From DAITMV01 sp046318595 (lineage in GTDB: Bacteria; Pseudomonadota; Gammaproteobacteria; Burkholderiales; Burkholderiaceae_B): a stretch of DNA of 64,000 bases. Of this stretch, positions 34,935-43,513 are shown in pieces. Each line of letters starts with the position of its first letter. Within the stretch, counting starts at the first letter, position 1. The notes under the pieces were generated by a model. That model did no database searches and was not told the DNA's origin. It saw nothing but the letters and a program-made list of their open reading frames with translations. The position numbers were made by a program, and so were the translations under genes. Location of the stretch: the NCBI GenBank assembly GCA_046318595.1, contig JBKCTV010000010.1:1-64000 (forward strand). The letters are read 5' to 3'.

Positions 34935-35921
34935 TTAGCGCGTCGACAACACAGCATTTTGCTCACAGACCACCTGTAAGGCGTGATCCAAGCTTAGCCA
35001 ATCCTGCTCGCAAACCGGCATCGAACAGCGCAACAGAGGTTCATCGAGATCGAACAATCTGGTTTTGATGCCGAGTTGCAATAATTTTTGATAAACGGCT
35101 TTGGTGGCCACACCCGACAAGCCCAGATACAAGCCAGTGGGGTGGCATTGCAAGCCGATATTGCGCCATAACTCCGCCAGTCGCCGAGAATGTGCATGCA
35201 AACGAATTTTTTGCTCGGCCTGCCACGCACTGTCTTTCAACGCAACGCTCGCCGCCCAAAGCGCGGGACCCGACACGGCCCATGGCCCAACCTCGCCGTT
35301 CAGCGCTTTGACGACGGCCTGCGGCGCGCAGATGAAGCCGACACGCGCCCCACCCAGCCCGAAAAACGGCGAGATGGACCGTAACACGATAGCCGGCGCT
35401 TTTTCGGCATACGCGGAAAACGATTCGATCGGCTCGGCATCAACAAAAGTTTCGTCGACCACCAACCAGCCGCCTTGCTCGCGGCACTTAGTCGCCAACT
35501 TGAGCAAAGGATCGACACCGATGACTGGCCCCACCGGGTTGACAGGACGCCCGACGATGACCACATCGCACTCAGGGATTTCGCCCTCGGCGATCATCTC
35601 GGCGGGCCAATCGAGCACGACATGGTTGGCCCGCCGCAAGCGGTCACCCCAGGCCTCGAAAGACGGCTCCGCCAGTACGACGCGCATCGACCCATACCAG
35701 GTCTGAAACAGCCGCGCCAAGGCGGCGATACCGGCTTCCGCTCCAGATACTGGCAGCACATGCGCGCACCCATACGCCGTTTGCGCGGCGGATACCAAGG
35801 TATTGTCGAAATACGGGAGATTTTGCCAGATCTCGGGCGCCATGGGCGGTAAGGGATAGGGGTCCGGCGCAAGAACAACCGCCAGATTCAAAGCTGGACC
35901 GGGTAGCGTGTCCTCAGACAT
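34935..35921 (-). CDS. CobC/CobD-like aminotransferase fold protein lacking the PLP lysine
   Basis: A 328-residue fold-type I aminotransferase relative closest in pattern to threonine-phosphate decarboxylase of cobalamin synthesis. The asparagine motif (GRPVNPVG, N128), the cofactor aspartate (VVDETFVD, D156) and the phosphate-binding arginine (GGARVGF, R193) are all present. The lysine that should form the Schiff base, in the SxxK segment, is replaced by proline: RSISPFFG, Pro185, codon CCG. It is probably catalytically inactive, or a pseudoenzyme. No other cobalamin gene is nearby. The ATG at 35921 overlaps the SpoVR stop, so it belongs to the stress operon. Confidence 0.75.
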   Translation of the reverse strand: MSEDTLPGPALNLAVVLAPDPYPLPPMAPEIWQNLPYFDNTLVSAAQTAYGCAHVLPVSGAEAGIAALARLFQTWYGSMRVVLAEPSFEAWGDRLRRANHVVLDWPAEMIAEGEIPECDVVIVGRPVNPVGPVIGVDPLLKLATKCREQGGWLVVDETFVDAEPIESFSAYAEKAPAIVLRSISPFFGLGGARVGFICAPQAVVKALNGEVGPWAVSGPALWAASVALKDSAWQAEQKIRLHAHSRRLAELWRNIGLQCHPTGLYLGLSGVATKAVYQKLLQLGIKTRLFDLDEPLLRCSMPVCEQDWLSLDHALQVVCEQNAVLSTR

Positions 35922-37380
35922 CAACTGTTTCCATATGCACGGGAAAGCCCCATAACCGTTCGACGTACGCCATGGTTTTCTCCATCTCGTCTTGATGCAG
36001 CGGACGGCCCCGGCGACGCATTTGACTCAGGGTCAGCGACCGGTCGGTCATCCGCGCAAACGAGGTCACTTGAATATCCGGCACCATGCACTCGCGGGCA
36101 TACTGGTCGGCCAGGAGTTGGCGAATCCGCCGATAACCGGTTTCATTGTGAATGCAATCGACGATCAGATGCTCTTCGCTGGCGTGATCGGCAATCGCAA
36201 ACAAACGAAAATCGCGCATCACCTTGGGCGACAGAAACTGCCGGATGAAAGACTCGTCCTTAAAATTACGCATCGCAAAATCGGTTGCTTTCACCCAGTC
36301 CTGACAACCCGCGACATCGGGAAACCACTCGCGGTCTTCCGGCGTCGGATCGATGGCCATTCGTTTGATGTCGCTGAAAATCGCAAACCCGAGCGCGTAA
36401 GGATTCAAACTCGCATAATTGCCTTTGGCAGGCTGCGGCTGAAAAACCACGTTGGTGTGCGACGTCAGAAACTCGAGCATAAAGCCATCGGAAACCAGTT
36501 TTTTATCATATAAACGATTAAGTAAAGTGTAATGCCAAAAACTGGCCCAACCTTCATTCATAACTTTTGTCTGGGATTGCGGATAGAAATACTGTGCCAT
36601 TTTGCGGACAATACGAATCAGTTCGCGCTCCCACTTTTGCAGTTTCTGACCGTCCTTTTCTATGAAATACAGTAGATTCTCGGCTGGCTCGGAAGGGTAA
36701 TTGTCTTTTTCACGTTCGATTTTGGCGGCTTCATGGGGCGAGACAGTAGCCATTATCTGATCGTACTGCAAACGCTTTTCTTCATCGATCGCATCCTGGC
36801 GCGCTTTGACTTTTTCGGTGGGTTCGAGCGACTTACGTTTGTAACGGTCGACGCCATACATCTGCAATGCATGAGCCGCGTCGAGGATTTCCTCGACCGC
36901 TTCGAAGCCGTGACGCTCCTCGCAATCAATAACATAGTTTTTGGCGAATACCAGGTAGTCGATGATCGCATCGGCCTGGGTCCATTGCCGGAACAGATAA
37001 TTGCCCTTGAAAAAAGAATTATGCCCATAGCAAGCGTGGGCAATGACCAGCGTCTGCATGGTCATCGTGTTTTCTTCCATTAAGTAGGAAATGCACGGAT
37101 TGGAGTTGATAACGACTTCGTAGGCCAAGTTCTGCATACCTTTTTCATACAAGTGCTGGTTGCTGGCAAACGATTTACCGAAGCTCCAATGCGGATACAT
37201 CACCGGCATGGCCGACGACGAGTACGCATCGAGCATCTGCTCGGCGGAGATCATTTCGATCTGGTTGGGGTAGATGTCGAGTTTGAATTCGTTACAGGCG
37301 ATATCGGCGATGGTTTGGTCGATTTGCTCGAGCAAAGGAAAGGTCCATTCGTTGCCCAGTGCATCCAGACGTTCTTGCAT
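35914..37380 (-). CDS. SpoVR family protein
   Basis: A 488-residue SpoVR/YcgB protein. Typical stretches are YPHWSFGKSFASNQHLYEKG, ELVINSNP-like EVVINSNPCISYLMEENTMT, HACYGHNSFFKGNYLF and NEGWASFWHYTLLNRLYDKK. The biochemical role of the family is still debated. In enterics and beta/gammaproteobacteria it is co-regulated with YeaG and YeaH under nitrogen or stationary-phase stress. It lies 15 bases after the YeaH gene. Confidence 0.95.
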   Translation of the reverse strand: MQERLDALGNEWTFPLLEQIDQTIADIACNEFKLDIYPNQIEMISAEQMLDAYSSSAMPVMYPHWSFGKSFASNQHLYEKGMQNLAYEVVINSNPCISYLMEENTMTMQTLVIAHACYGHNSFFKGNYLFRQWTQADAIIDYLVFAKNYVIDCEERHGFEAVEEILDAAHALQMYGVDRYKRKSLEPTEKVKARQDAIDEEKRLQYDQIMATVSPHEAAKIEREKDNYPSEPAENLLYFIEKDGQKLQKWERELIRIVRKMAQYFYPQSQTKVMNEGWASFWHYTLLNRLYDKKLVSDGFMLEFLTSHTNVVFQPQPAKGNYASLNPYALGFAIFSDIKRMAIDPTPEDREWFPDVAGCQDWVKATDFAMRNFKDESFIRQFLSPKVMRDFRLFAIADHASEEHLIVDCIHNETGYRRIRQLLADQYARECMVPDIQVTSFARMTDRSLTLSQMRRRGRPLHQDEMEKTMAYVERLWGFPVHMETVDV

Positions 37381-37395
37381 GGTGTCTCCTACGGG

Positions 37396-38694
37396 TCAGG
37401 AATGAGGATGCGGCATACCGGCACCGCGCTTTTCGAACAAACCGCGGAACACCGGGTAAATATCGCGCCGGCTGTAAAGGCGACGCATCGCGAAAAAACC
37501 ATCGAAGCGCTGGGCGAGGGTTTCGTAGGCATCCCAGAGATCGGAAGCACGATGAATGCCCAGCATCGCCGATGGCATGGTTTCGACGTAGGCGTAATAG
37601 CGCACATAGGGCAACAGATGCTGTTGCAAAAACGCCGTGCACGCCCGCGCATCCCGGTCGGACGCATCGCCATCGGAGGCTTGCGCCACATACACGTTCC
37701 AGAGCGCGGGAGGATAACGCTTGACGACGATCTCCTGCATCAGCTCGACCGCCGGCATGATTTCGGTACCGCCGGACTTATTGCCGTAAAAAAAAGACTG
37801 CTCGTCGACCTCTTCCGCCTCGTCCGTATGCCGAATGAACACCAGGTCCACCGATTCGTATTTGCGTGTCAAAAAAAGATAGAGCAACGTATAGAACCTT
37901 TTCGCCAGATCTTTTTTGGCTTCGTCCATGGAGGCAGACACATCCATCAGACAAAACATCACCGCATTCGTCGACGGCTCGGGAACCTGTACCCGATGCC
38001 GGTAGCGCAAATCGATCTCATCGAGAAAGGGCACATAGGGTGCGCGCTTTTTGGCATGCGGCGGCAACTCGCCGCTGTAGAGGGCCGGCTCGGCGTTTTC
38101 TTTAGCGTCGCCCTGATCCTGGTCTTCGTCTTCCTCTTCCGCAACCGGCAGCAAAGCGATGCGCCGGGCGAGCGATGCCTTCATGGTCCGCATCACCGAC
38201 AACGCCGTAGACGGCCCGGAATGCGTAAACCCGGCGTTTTTACTTTTCATTAAGCGCACGGTCGACAACTCTTTACGCAACAGCTCGGGCAGCTCCAGAT
38301 CGTCGAAATACAAACTCAAGAACTCATCGCGCGACAACACGAAATTAAAGCCATCCTCCGACTCGCCTTGGCCGGGTTTATTGCCACCCTCACCTTTGCC
38401 GTCTTTGCGTGGGCGCGGCACACGGTCACCAGGCGAAAAGTCGCGGTTTCCGGGAATGACGCGCTCGCGGTCGCCGCCTTCGCCATAAACGAAAGTCGGC
38501 TCGGACACTTCCCGACTGGGTACCCGCACCCTAACCTTGCCGTCCTTGCTGATGTCGGCGATCGAGGTGTTGGTCGCTACATCACTGACCGCACGTTTTA
38601 ATTGCGATTTGTAGCGTCGGATGAACCGTTCGCGGTTCGGCAAACTGCGATGTTTACCGTTGAGCCGCCGGTCGATGACCGTGGAGTTGCTCAT
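37396..38694 (-). CDS. yeaH: YeaH/YhbH family VWA-like protein (UPF0229)
   Basis: A 432-residue protein with an N-terminal basic region (IDRRLNGKHRSLPNRERFIR) and a C-terminal von Willebrand A-like domain carrying the MIDAS motif DVSAS (MFCLMDVSASMDEAKKDLAK). It forms a module with the PrkA kinase and SpoVR. The known partner relation is from enteric bacteria; its substrate is not known. The gene lies 33 bases after prkA. Confidence 0.95.
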   Translation of the reverse strand: MSNSTVIDRRLNGKHRSLPNRERFIRRYKSQLKRAVSDVATNTSIADISKDGKVRVRVPSREVSEPTFVYGEGGDRERVIPGNRDFSPGDRVPRPRKDGKGEGGNKPGQGESEDGFNFVLSRDEFLSLYFDDLELPELLRKELSTVRLMKSKNAGFTHSGPSTALSVMRTMKASLARRIALLPVAEEEDEDQDQGDAKENAEPALYSGELPPHAKKRAPYVPFLDEIDLRYRHRVQVPEPSTNAVMFCLMDVSASMDEAKKDLAKRFYTLLYLFLTRKYESVDLVFIRHTDEAEEVDEQSFFYGNKSGGTEIMPAVELMQEIVVKRYPPALWNVYVAQASDGDASDRDARACTAFLQQHLLPYVRYYAYVETMPSAMLGIHRASDLWDAYETLAQRFDGFFAMRRLYSRRDIYPVFRGLFEKRGAGMPHPHS

Positions 38695-38727
38695 GCTGCC
38701 TCCTGTATTAGGCTAGCCACGCAGACC

Positions 38728-40680
38728 TCAGGATGCTTTCTTGACGCGCATATGCCATTCAACCAATAAACGCACCTGCTTCTCGGTATACCCTTTGGCA
38801 ACCATGCGCGCCACGAAGTTCTGATGCTTATCCTGATTTTCGCGCGATGCCTTGGCATCGAAAGAAATGACCGGCAGCAAATCCTCGGTTTTCGAAAACA
38901 TACTTTTTTCGATTACCTGGCGCAGCTTTTCGTAGCTGGTCCAGGACGGCGTTTTGCCGCCCTGTGACGCCTGGGCGCGCAGCACGAAGTTGACCACTTC
39001 GTTGCGAAAATCCTTCGGATTGGCGATTCCGGCGGGCTTCTCGATGCGGTTGAGCTCTTCGTTCAAAGAGTCGCGGTCGAAAATCTGCCCGGTGTCGGGA
39101 TCACGAAACTCTTCGTTTTGAATCCATTTGTCGGCAAACTGAATATAGCGCTCGAACAGGTTCTGCCCGTATTCGCTATAACTTTCTAAATACGCCGTCT
39201 GAATTTCCTTGGCGACAAACTCGGCATACTTAGGCATCAAGTAACTTTTCGCGAACTCCAGATAGCGGCGCGCCTGCTCGTCAGGCAAGCCTTCCTTCAT
39301 CACCTGCTGCTCGATCACGTACAACAAATGCACCGGGTTGGCGGCGATCTCCTGATGGTCGAAGTTAAATACGCGGGACAAAACTTTATAGGCCCAACGG
39401 GTCGAGGAGCCGTTCATACCCTCGTCGGGACCAGCCGTGTCGCGATACTCCTGCATCGGTTTGGCATTCGGATCGACATCTTTCAGGTTTTCGCCGTCGT
39501 AGACGCGCATTTTGCTGAAAATATTGCTGTTGGCCGGCTCTTTCAGGCGCGTGAGTACCGAGAACTGGGCCATCATTTCCAAGGTGCCGGGGGCACAGGC
39601 TGCTTTGGCGAGCGAAGAATTTTCGAGCAGCTTGCGATAGATCTTGACCTCGTCGGAGACCCGCAGGCAATACGGCACTTTGACGATGTATACCCGATCC
39701 AGGAAGGCTTCGTTGGTTTTGTTGTTGCGGAACTGCTGCCACTCGGATTCGTTCGAGTGGGCGAGGATGACGCCGTCGAACGGGATCGAACCGAACCCCT
39801 CGGTGCCTTTGAAGTTACGCTCCTGGGTCGCTGTCAACAACGGATGCAGCATTTTGATGGGGGCTTTGAACATTTCGACGAAATCGAGCAGGCCATGATT
39901 CGAAAAACACAAACCACCGGAAAAGCTGTAAGCGTCCGGGTCATCCTGGGAAAACTCGTTGAGTTTGCGGATGTCGACCTTGCCGACCAAAGCTGAAATA
40001 TCTTGATTGTTCTCATCGCCCGGCTCGGTTTTGGCAATCGCCACCTGGTTAAGCACCGATGGCTGCAGGCGGACGACGCGAAATTTGCGCAGATCGCCAC
40101 CGAACTCTTTGAGCCGTTTGGTCGCCCATGGGCTGGCGATGCCCGTCAGATAACGCCTGGGAATCCCGTATCTGTCTTCAAGCGACACACCGAACTGCAC
40201 CGGGTCGAACAGCCCAAGCGGCGACTCGAAAACGGGTGAACCTTTCAAGGCGTAAATCGGCTTTTGCTCCATCAGCTGCTTGAGGCGTTCGGCCAGTGAG
40301 GACTTGGCGCTGCCGACCGGACCCAACAGATACAGCACCTGCTTGCGCTCCTCCAAACCTTGCGCTGCATGCCGAAAGTACGCGGCGATGCTTTCGATGA
40401 CATCCTCCATGCCATAGAACTCGGCAAACGATAGATAACGGCGCACGACACGGTTGGAAAAAATTCGGGATAGGCGGGGGTCGTGCCGGGTATCGATCGA
40501 CTCCGGCTCGCCGATGGCGCTCAACATGCGTTCGGCTGCCGTGGCATACGCCAGTGGATCTTTTTTACAAAGGTCGAGATACGCCTCCAAAGACATCTCG
40601 GTTTCGAGCTGAGAGGAAAAGCGTTGCTGATATGCGCCAAAAATATCGCTTGAGCCGGGGTTGGTCGAAATGGTGTCCAT
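38728..40680 (-). CDS. yeaG: PrkA family serine protein kinase / AAA+ ATPase
   Basis: A 650-residue YeaG/PrkA. An N-terminal AAA+ domain has Walker A GPVGSAKSSLAERL near residue 130 and Walker B-like VILAHSNESEW. The PrkA C-terminal domain follows (KPAGIANPKDFRNEVVNF). The ATG at 40680 has AGGAGG 5 bases upstream and is preferred to an in-frame codon at 40722. In E. coli YeaG supports survival under nutrient stress. It begins the operon yeaG-yeaH-spoVR and the inactive CobC-like gene. Confidence 0.95.
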   Translation of the reverse strand: MDTISTNPGSSDIFGAYQQRFSSQLETEMSLEAYLDLCKKDPLAYATAAERMLSAIGEPESIDTRHDPRLSRIFSNRVVRRYLSFAEFYGMEDVIESIAAYFRHAAQGLEERKQVLYLLGPVGSAKSSLAERLKQLMEQKPIYALKGSPVFESPLGLFDPVQFGVSLEDRYGIPRRYLTGIASPWATKRLKEFGGDLRKFRVVRLQPSVLNQVAIAKTEPGDENNQDISALVGKVDIRKLNEFSQDDPDAYSFSGGLCFSNHGLLDFVEMFKAPIKMLHPLLTATQERNFKGTEGFGSIPFDGVILAHSNESEWQQFRNNKTNEAFLDRVYIVKVPYCLRVSDEVKIYRKLLENSSLAKAACAPGTLEMMAQFSVLTRLKEPANSNIFSKMRVYDGENLKDVDPNAKPMQEYRDTAGPDEGMNGSSTRWAYKVLSRVFNFDHQEIAANPVHLLYVIEQQVMKEGLPDEQARRYLEFAKSYLMPKYAEFVAKEIQTAYLESYSEYGQNLFERYIQFADKWIQNEEFRDPDTGQIFDRDSLNEELNRIEKPAGIANPKDFRNEVVNFVLRAQASQGGKTPSWTSYEKLRQVIEKSMFSKTEDLLPVISFDAKASRENQDKHQNFVARMVAKGYTEKQVRLLVEWHMRVKKAS

Positions 40681-40830
40681 GCTTCCTCCTAACAAGCGCT
40701 GCAGAAAGGATTTTCCAGGCAACGCGGACTTTGCTGTCGAAACCGATTACAACACCACTTTGCTAGCTAGCCCCTGCGCTCACCATCCCCCGGGGCGGGG
40801 TTAACACTGATCAGGCAGCCACGGTACCGG

Positions 40831-41982
40831 TCATTTCTCCTCATCTTGCTTCTTATGATCCCATAAAGCAAAGGCTTCCGCTCTAAAGGCGTCAATCGCG
40901 ATTTGCTGCTGTTCGAGCGGATTTTTATCCCAGTCGGTTTGGTAATCGCTAATGAAACGATTGATCGTCGCGGGCAATCGGTTGACGCCTTGCCCGGAAA
41001 AAAAATGGGGTTTGAACTCTTGCAAAAACCTCATCGACAACAAACCGCAGGCGTTCGGAGTCGCGATTTGCATATTCCTGGCGTTATAAGACAAGCTGCA
41101 AGTCACGCCTGTGTCTTCCGTAACCTGGTCCAACAGGTGTTGCAGTTTTGTGTGACGTGTTTCACTGCCCGGCCCCTCGATACTGTCGAGCACGTAAGCG
41201 TCGTATCTACACCCATCAGATGCTTTTTGCAAAACCAGCGGAAACCAATGCTCTGCATCGTGCAGATAAATCAAATTGAGCTGCTTGCCCGATTCGATCA
41301 AACGACTCAAACCATCTTTGAAACTTGACGAACCGCTCAGGCTCAACACAGCACTTCCAGTCTGCTGGTCCGCAAGGTCGGCGGCGGAAAGCACCATTTC
41401 TTCTTGACTTATAAAACGCGTCGAGCTGTCGATTTCTTGAAATTCGTCTGTTAAGCTGGCGGCCTCATTTTCCGACTGGGTGATTTTTTCTGCATAGTTT
41501 GAGTCGTAAAGTTTCTCTCGCAGCGCATTGGCAGTCGCCGATTTTTCGTGCGGATCGACAGCATGGCGCCCGGCCAGATAACTGATCGATGCGGGCAGAA
41601 TCAGGTCCCGTCGAACACCGTGCAGCCGGTGCAGCGCAAGCGCTTGTTGCTGAATCTCATGTTTCACCGATATATCGACGTGCGGTTTTTTGAGGATGTC
41701 GATCAAGCCCAGTTCGGCTCGGCGTCCAATCCAGGACAATCGCTTTTGGTCAGGGTCATTTTGGTCCGGGCCTACCACCATGTTGAAAAGAATTTCGATA
41801 GCATCGGCACCGAAAACCCCGGCGTTTTTGTCACCCGCGACCCCGAGAACATACGCTAAAGCCTCTGCCTGACTGCCTGTGTCAGTAGACACCAAGTCGG
41901 CAAGGCGATCGTAGGGGTGATGCTGTGGTTTAGCAGACGTGCCGTTCACCAGCGTCGGGCCGAGTACAGAATTTGGGGGCAT
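40831..41982 (-). CDS. Putative CE-clan cysteine protease (Ulp1/YopJ-type), candidate effector
   Basis: A 383-residue protein with no close core-gene relative. The C-terminal half has the order and spacing of CE-clan proteases: His245-Trp246 (AEHWFPLV), Asp266 (YVLDSIEG), Gln305 (RNMQIATP) and Cys312-Gly313 (PNACGLLS). Distances are His-Asp 21, Asp-Cys 46 and Gln-Cys 7, close to the Ulp1 pattern of about 17, 49 and 6. The first 200 residues are mostly helical and unassigned. There is no Sec signal peptide and the tail is charged. The family acts on ubiquitin-like modifiers or as acetyltransferases in hosts; a host-cell target is inferred. The DNA is AT-richer than its neighbours (29/60 and 25/60 GC in two lines, 34/60 in flanking prkA). 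Confidence 0.68.
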   Translation of the reverse strand: MPPNSVLGPTLVNGTSAKPQHHPYDRLADLVSTDTGSQAEALAYVLGVAGDKNAGVFGADAIEILFNMVVGPDQNDPDQKRLSWIGRRAELGLIDILKKPHVDISVKHEIQQQALALHRLHGVRRDLILPASISYLAGRHAVDPHEKSATANALREKLYDSNYAEKITQSENEAASLTDEFQEIDSSTRFISQEEMVLSAADLADQQTGSAVLSLSGSSSFKDGLSRLIESGKQLNLIYLHDAEHWFPLVLQKASDGCRYDAYVLDSIEGPGSETRHTKLQHLLDQVTEDTGVTCSLSYNARNMQIATPNACGLLSMRFLQEFKPHFFSGQGVNRLPATINRFISDYQTDWDKNPLEQQQIAIDAFRAEAFALWDHKKQDEEK

Positions 41983-42022
41983 TTTTATAAGTCAAGATAA
42001 GAGAGACAATACCCATTGGTGA

Positions 42023-42048
42023 CATATTGAACAAAAAAGTTCAATATG
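42023..42048. repeat. 26-bp perfect inverted repeat upstream of the protease gene
   Basis: CATATTGAAC (42023-42032), six A residues and GTTCAATATG (42039-42048) form a perfect palindrome. It lies 41-66 bases before the start of the CE-clan protease gene (minus strand) and just after the nitroreductase stop. It could be a regulator binding site or a terminator-like hairpin. No T run follows the stem. Confidence 0.6.
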
Positions 42049-42060
42049 CGCACTACAGCT

Positions 42061-42651
42061 TCAGAGTATCTGACAGGCCTGCTCGAAGCTCGGGCGCGGA
42101 TTGCGCGAATAAAGCTTGCCGGCATCGCCATACCCGATATTGACAAGCAGATTGGTCTTGAGCGTCGTACCGACGAAAAACGCTTGATCTACCTTGGCTT
42201 TATCGAAGCCTGCCATTGGGCCACAATCCAGGCCGAAAGCCCGCGCCGCCATGATGAGGTAAGCGGCCTGCAGCGTCGTGTTGTAAACAGCGGTGTCGCG
42301 AATATGGTCGGGTTTGCCGAGGAAGCCCGCCCGGACATCGCGGGCGGGAAACAAAACCGGCATTTGGTCATAAAACGCATGGTCTTCGGCGATGATGGCA
42401 GTGACCGGCGCGCTCATGGTTTTGTCGACGTTGCCGGCAGCCAGGCAAGGCTTGAGCCTGTCTTTGGCTTCGGCAGAGACGATGAAGCGCACGCGCATCG
42501 GGCAAGTATTGCTACTCGTGGGGCCCCACTTCGCCAAATCGTAAACCGCCTGCAGCAGGGCGGCATCCACGGGCTTGTCCAGCCAGGCGGTATGCGTCCG
42601 GGCGGCAGTGAATAATTGTGCCTGTGCATCTTCGTTTATCCATGTTTTCAT
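42061..42651 (-). CDS. Nitroreductase family protein (RutE/HadB-like)
   Basis: A 196-residue FMN-dependent nitroreductase of the malonic semialdehyde reductase-like subfamily. Visible features are LAKWGPTSSNTCPMRVRFIV (FMN binding), the central DTAVYNTTLQAAYLIMAARA and FGLDCGPMAGFDKAKVD. The substrate is unknown; RutE itself acts in pyrimidine breakdown, but no rut genes are here. It is transcribed away from trhO, 72 bases distant. Confidence 0.92.
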   Translation of the reverse strand: MKTWINEDAQAQLFTAARTHTAWLDKPVDAALLQAVYDLAKWGPTSSNTCPMRVRFIVSAEAKDRLKPCLAAGNVDKTMSAPVTAIIAEDHAFYDQMPVLFPARDVRAGFLGKPDHIRDTAVYNTTLQAAYLIMAARAFGLDCGPMAGFDKAKVDQAFFVGTTLKTNLLVNIGYGDAGKLYSRNPRPSFEQACQIL

Positions 42652-42723
42652 GTCTTATCCTCTGCGGTTTACAATACGGGTCATGATAGTTCAAAATGTG
42701 CGCGCTTTTATCGTCTGCTGATT

Positions 42724-43503
42724 ATGAACCACCCTGCCGCCAGTCCAATCGTCAACATTTCCGCTTACAAATTCGTGTCCATAGGCCGGCCCGACGAACT
42801 GGTCGCGAGCTTGAAAACAGCGTGCGCCAGCGTCGACCTCAAAGGCACCGTTCTGGTTGCGCCGGAAGGCATCAATTTGTTTTTGGCCGGTTCGCGTCAG
42901 GCGATCGATACGATCTTGGAGCATGTGCGCAGCGACCCACGTTTTGCCGACTTGCAGGCCAAGGAATCATTCTCTGCAACCCAGCCGTTCGCAAAAATGC
43001 AGGTCAAGCAAAAGCAGGAAATCATCACCATGCGCCGGCCTTTAATCAACCCGGAAAACCAGCGCGCGCCGGCGGTCGATGCAGCCACGCTCGCCACATG
43101 GCTGGACCGCGGCCATGACGACGAGAACCGCCCGGTGACGCTGCTCGATACGCGCAACGATTTCGAGGTTGACCTGGGCACGTTCACGAATGCGCAGGAT
43201 CTGCGTTTAAGCAAATTCAGCGAGTTTCCGGCGCGCATCGAGAACGCCGCAAACGCATATGAGGGACAAACCGTCGTCACGTTTTGCACGGGCGGCATTC
43301 GCTGCGAAAAAGCCGCCATCGTCATGCAGGATGCCGGTTTCGAGCGGGTCTACCAGCTCGACGGCGGTATTTTGCAATATTTCGAACGGATGGGCGGCAA
43401 GCACTACCAAGGGAGCTGTTTCGTCTTCGACGAGCGGCGTACCCTGGACCCCGCGTTGCAAGTCGTGCCCGCCGGCGGTCCAACATCAACCCCTCCAAAG
43501 TAA
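42724..43503 (+). CDS. trhO: tRNA uridine(34) hydroxylase TrhO (rhodanese-like)
   Basis: A 259-residue UPF0176/YceA protein. An acylphosphatase-like N-terminal domain (LKGTVLVAPEGINLFLAGSR) precedes a rhodanese domain with the active-site loop CTGGIRC and the C-terminal GSCFVFDERRTLDP. TrhO makes 5-hydroxyuridine at tRNA position 34 in the oxygen-dependent pathway. The ATG at 42724 gives the family start (NHPAASPIVNISAYKF). It is followed after 10 bases by ettA. Confidence 0.95.
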   Translation: MNHPAASPIVNISAYKFVSIGRPDELVASLKTACASVDLKGTVLVAPEGINLFLAGSRQAIDTILEHVRSDPRFADLQAKESFSATQPFAKMQVKQKQEIITMRRPLINPENQRAPAVDAATLATWLDRGHDDENRPVTLLDTRNDFEVDLGTFTNAQDLRLSKFSEFPARIENAANAYEGQTVVTFCTGGIRCEKAAIVMQDAGFERVYQLDGGILQYFERMGGKHYQGSCFVFDERRTLDPALQVVPAGGPTSTPPK

Positions 43504-43513
43504 AAGGTCGACC

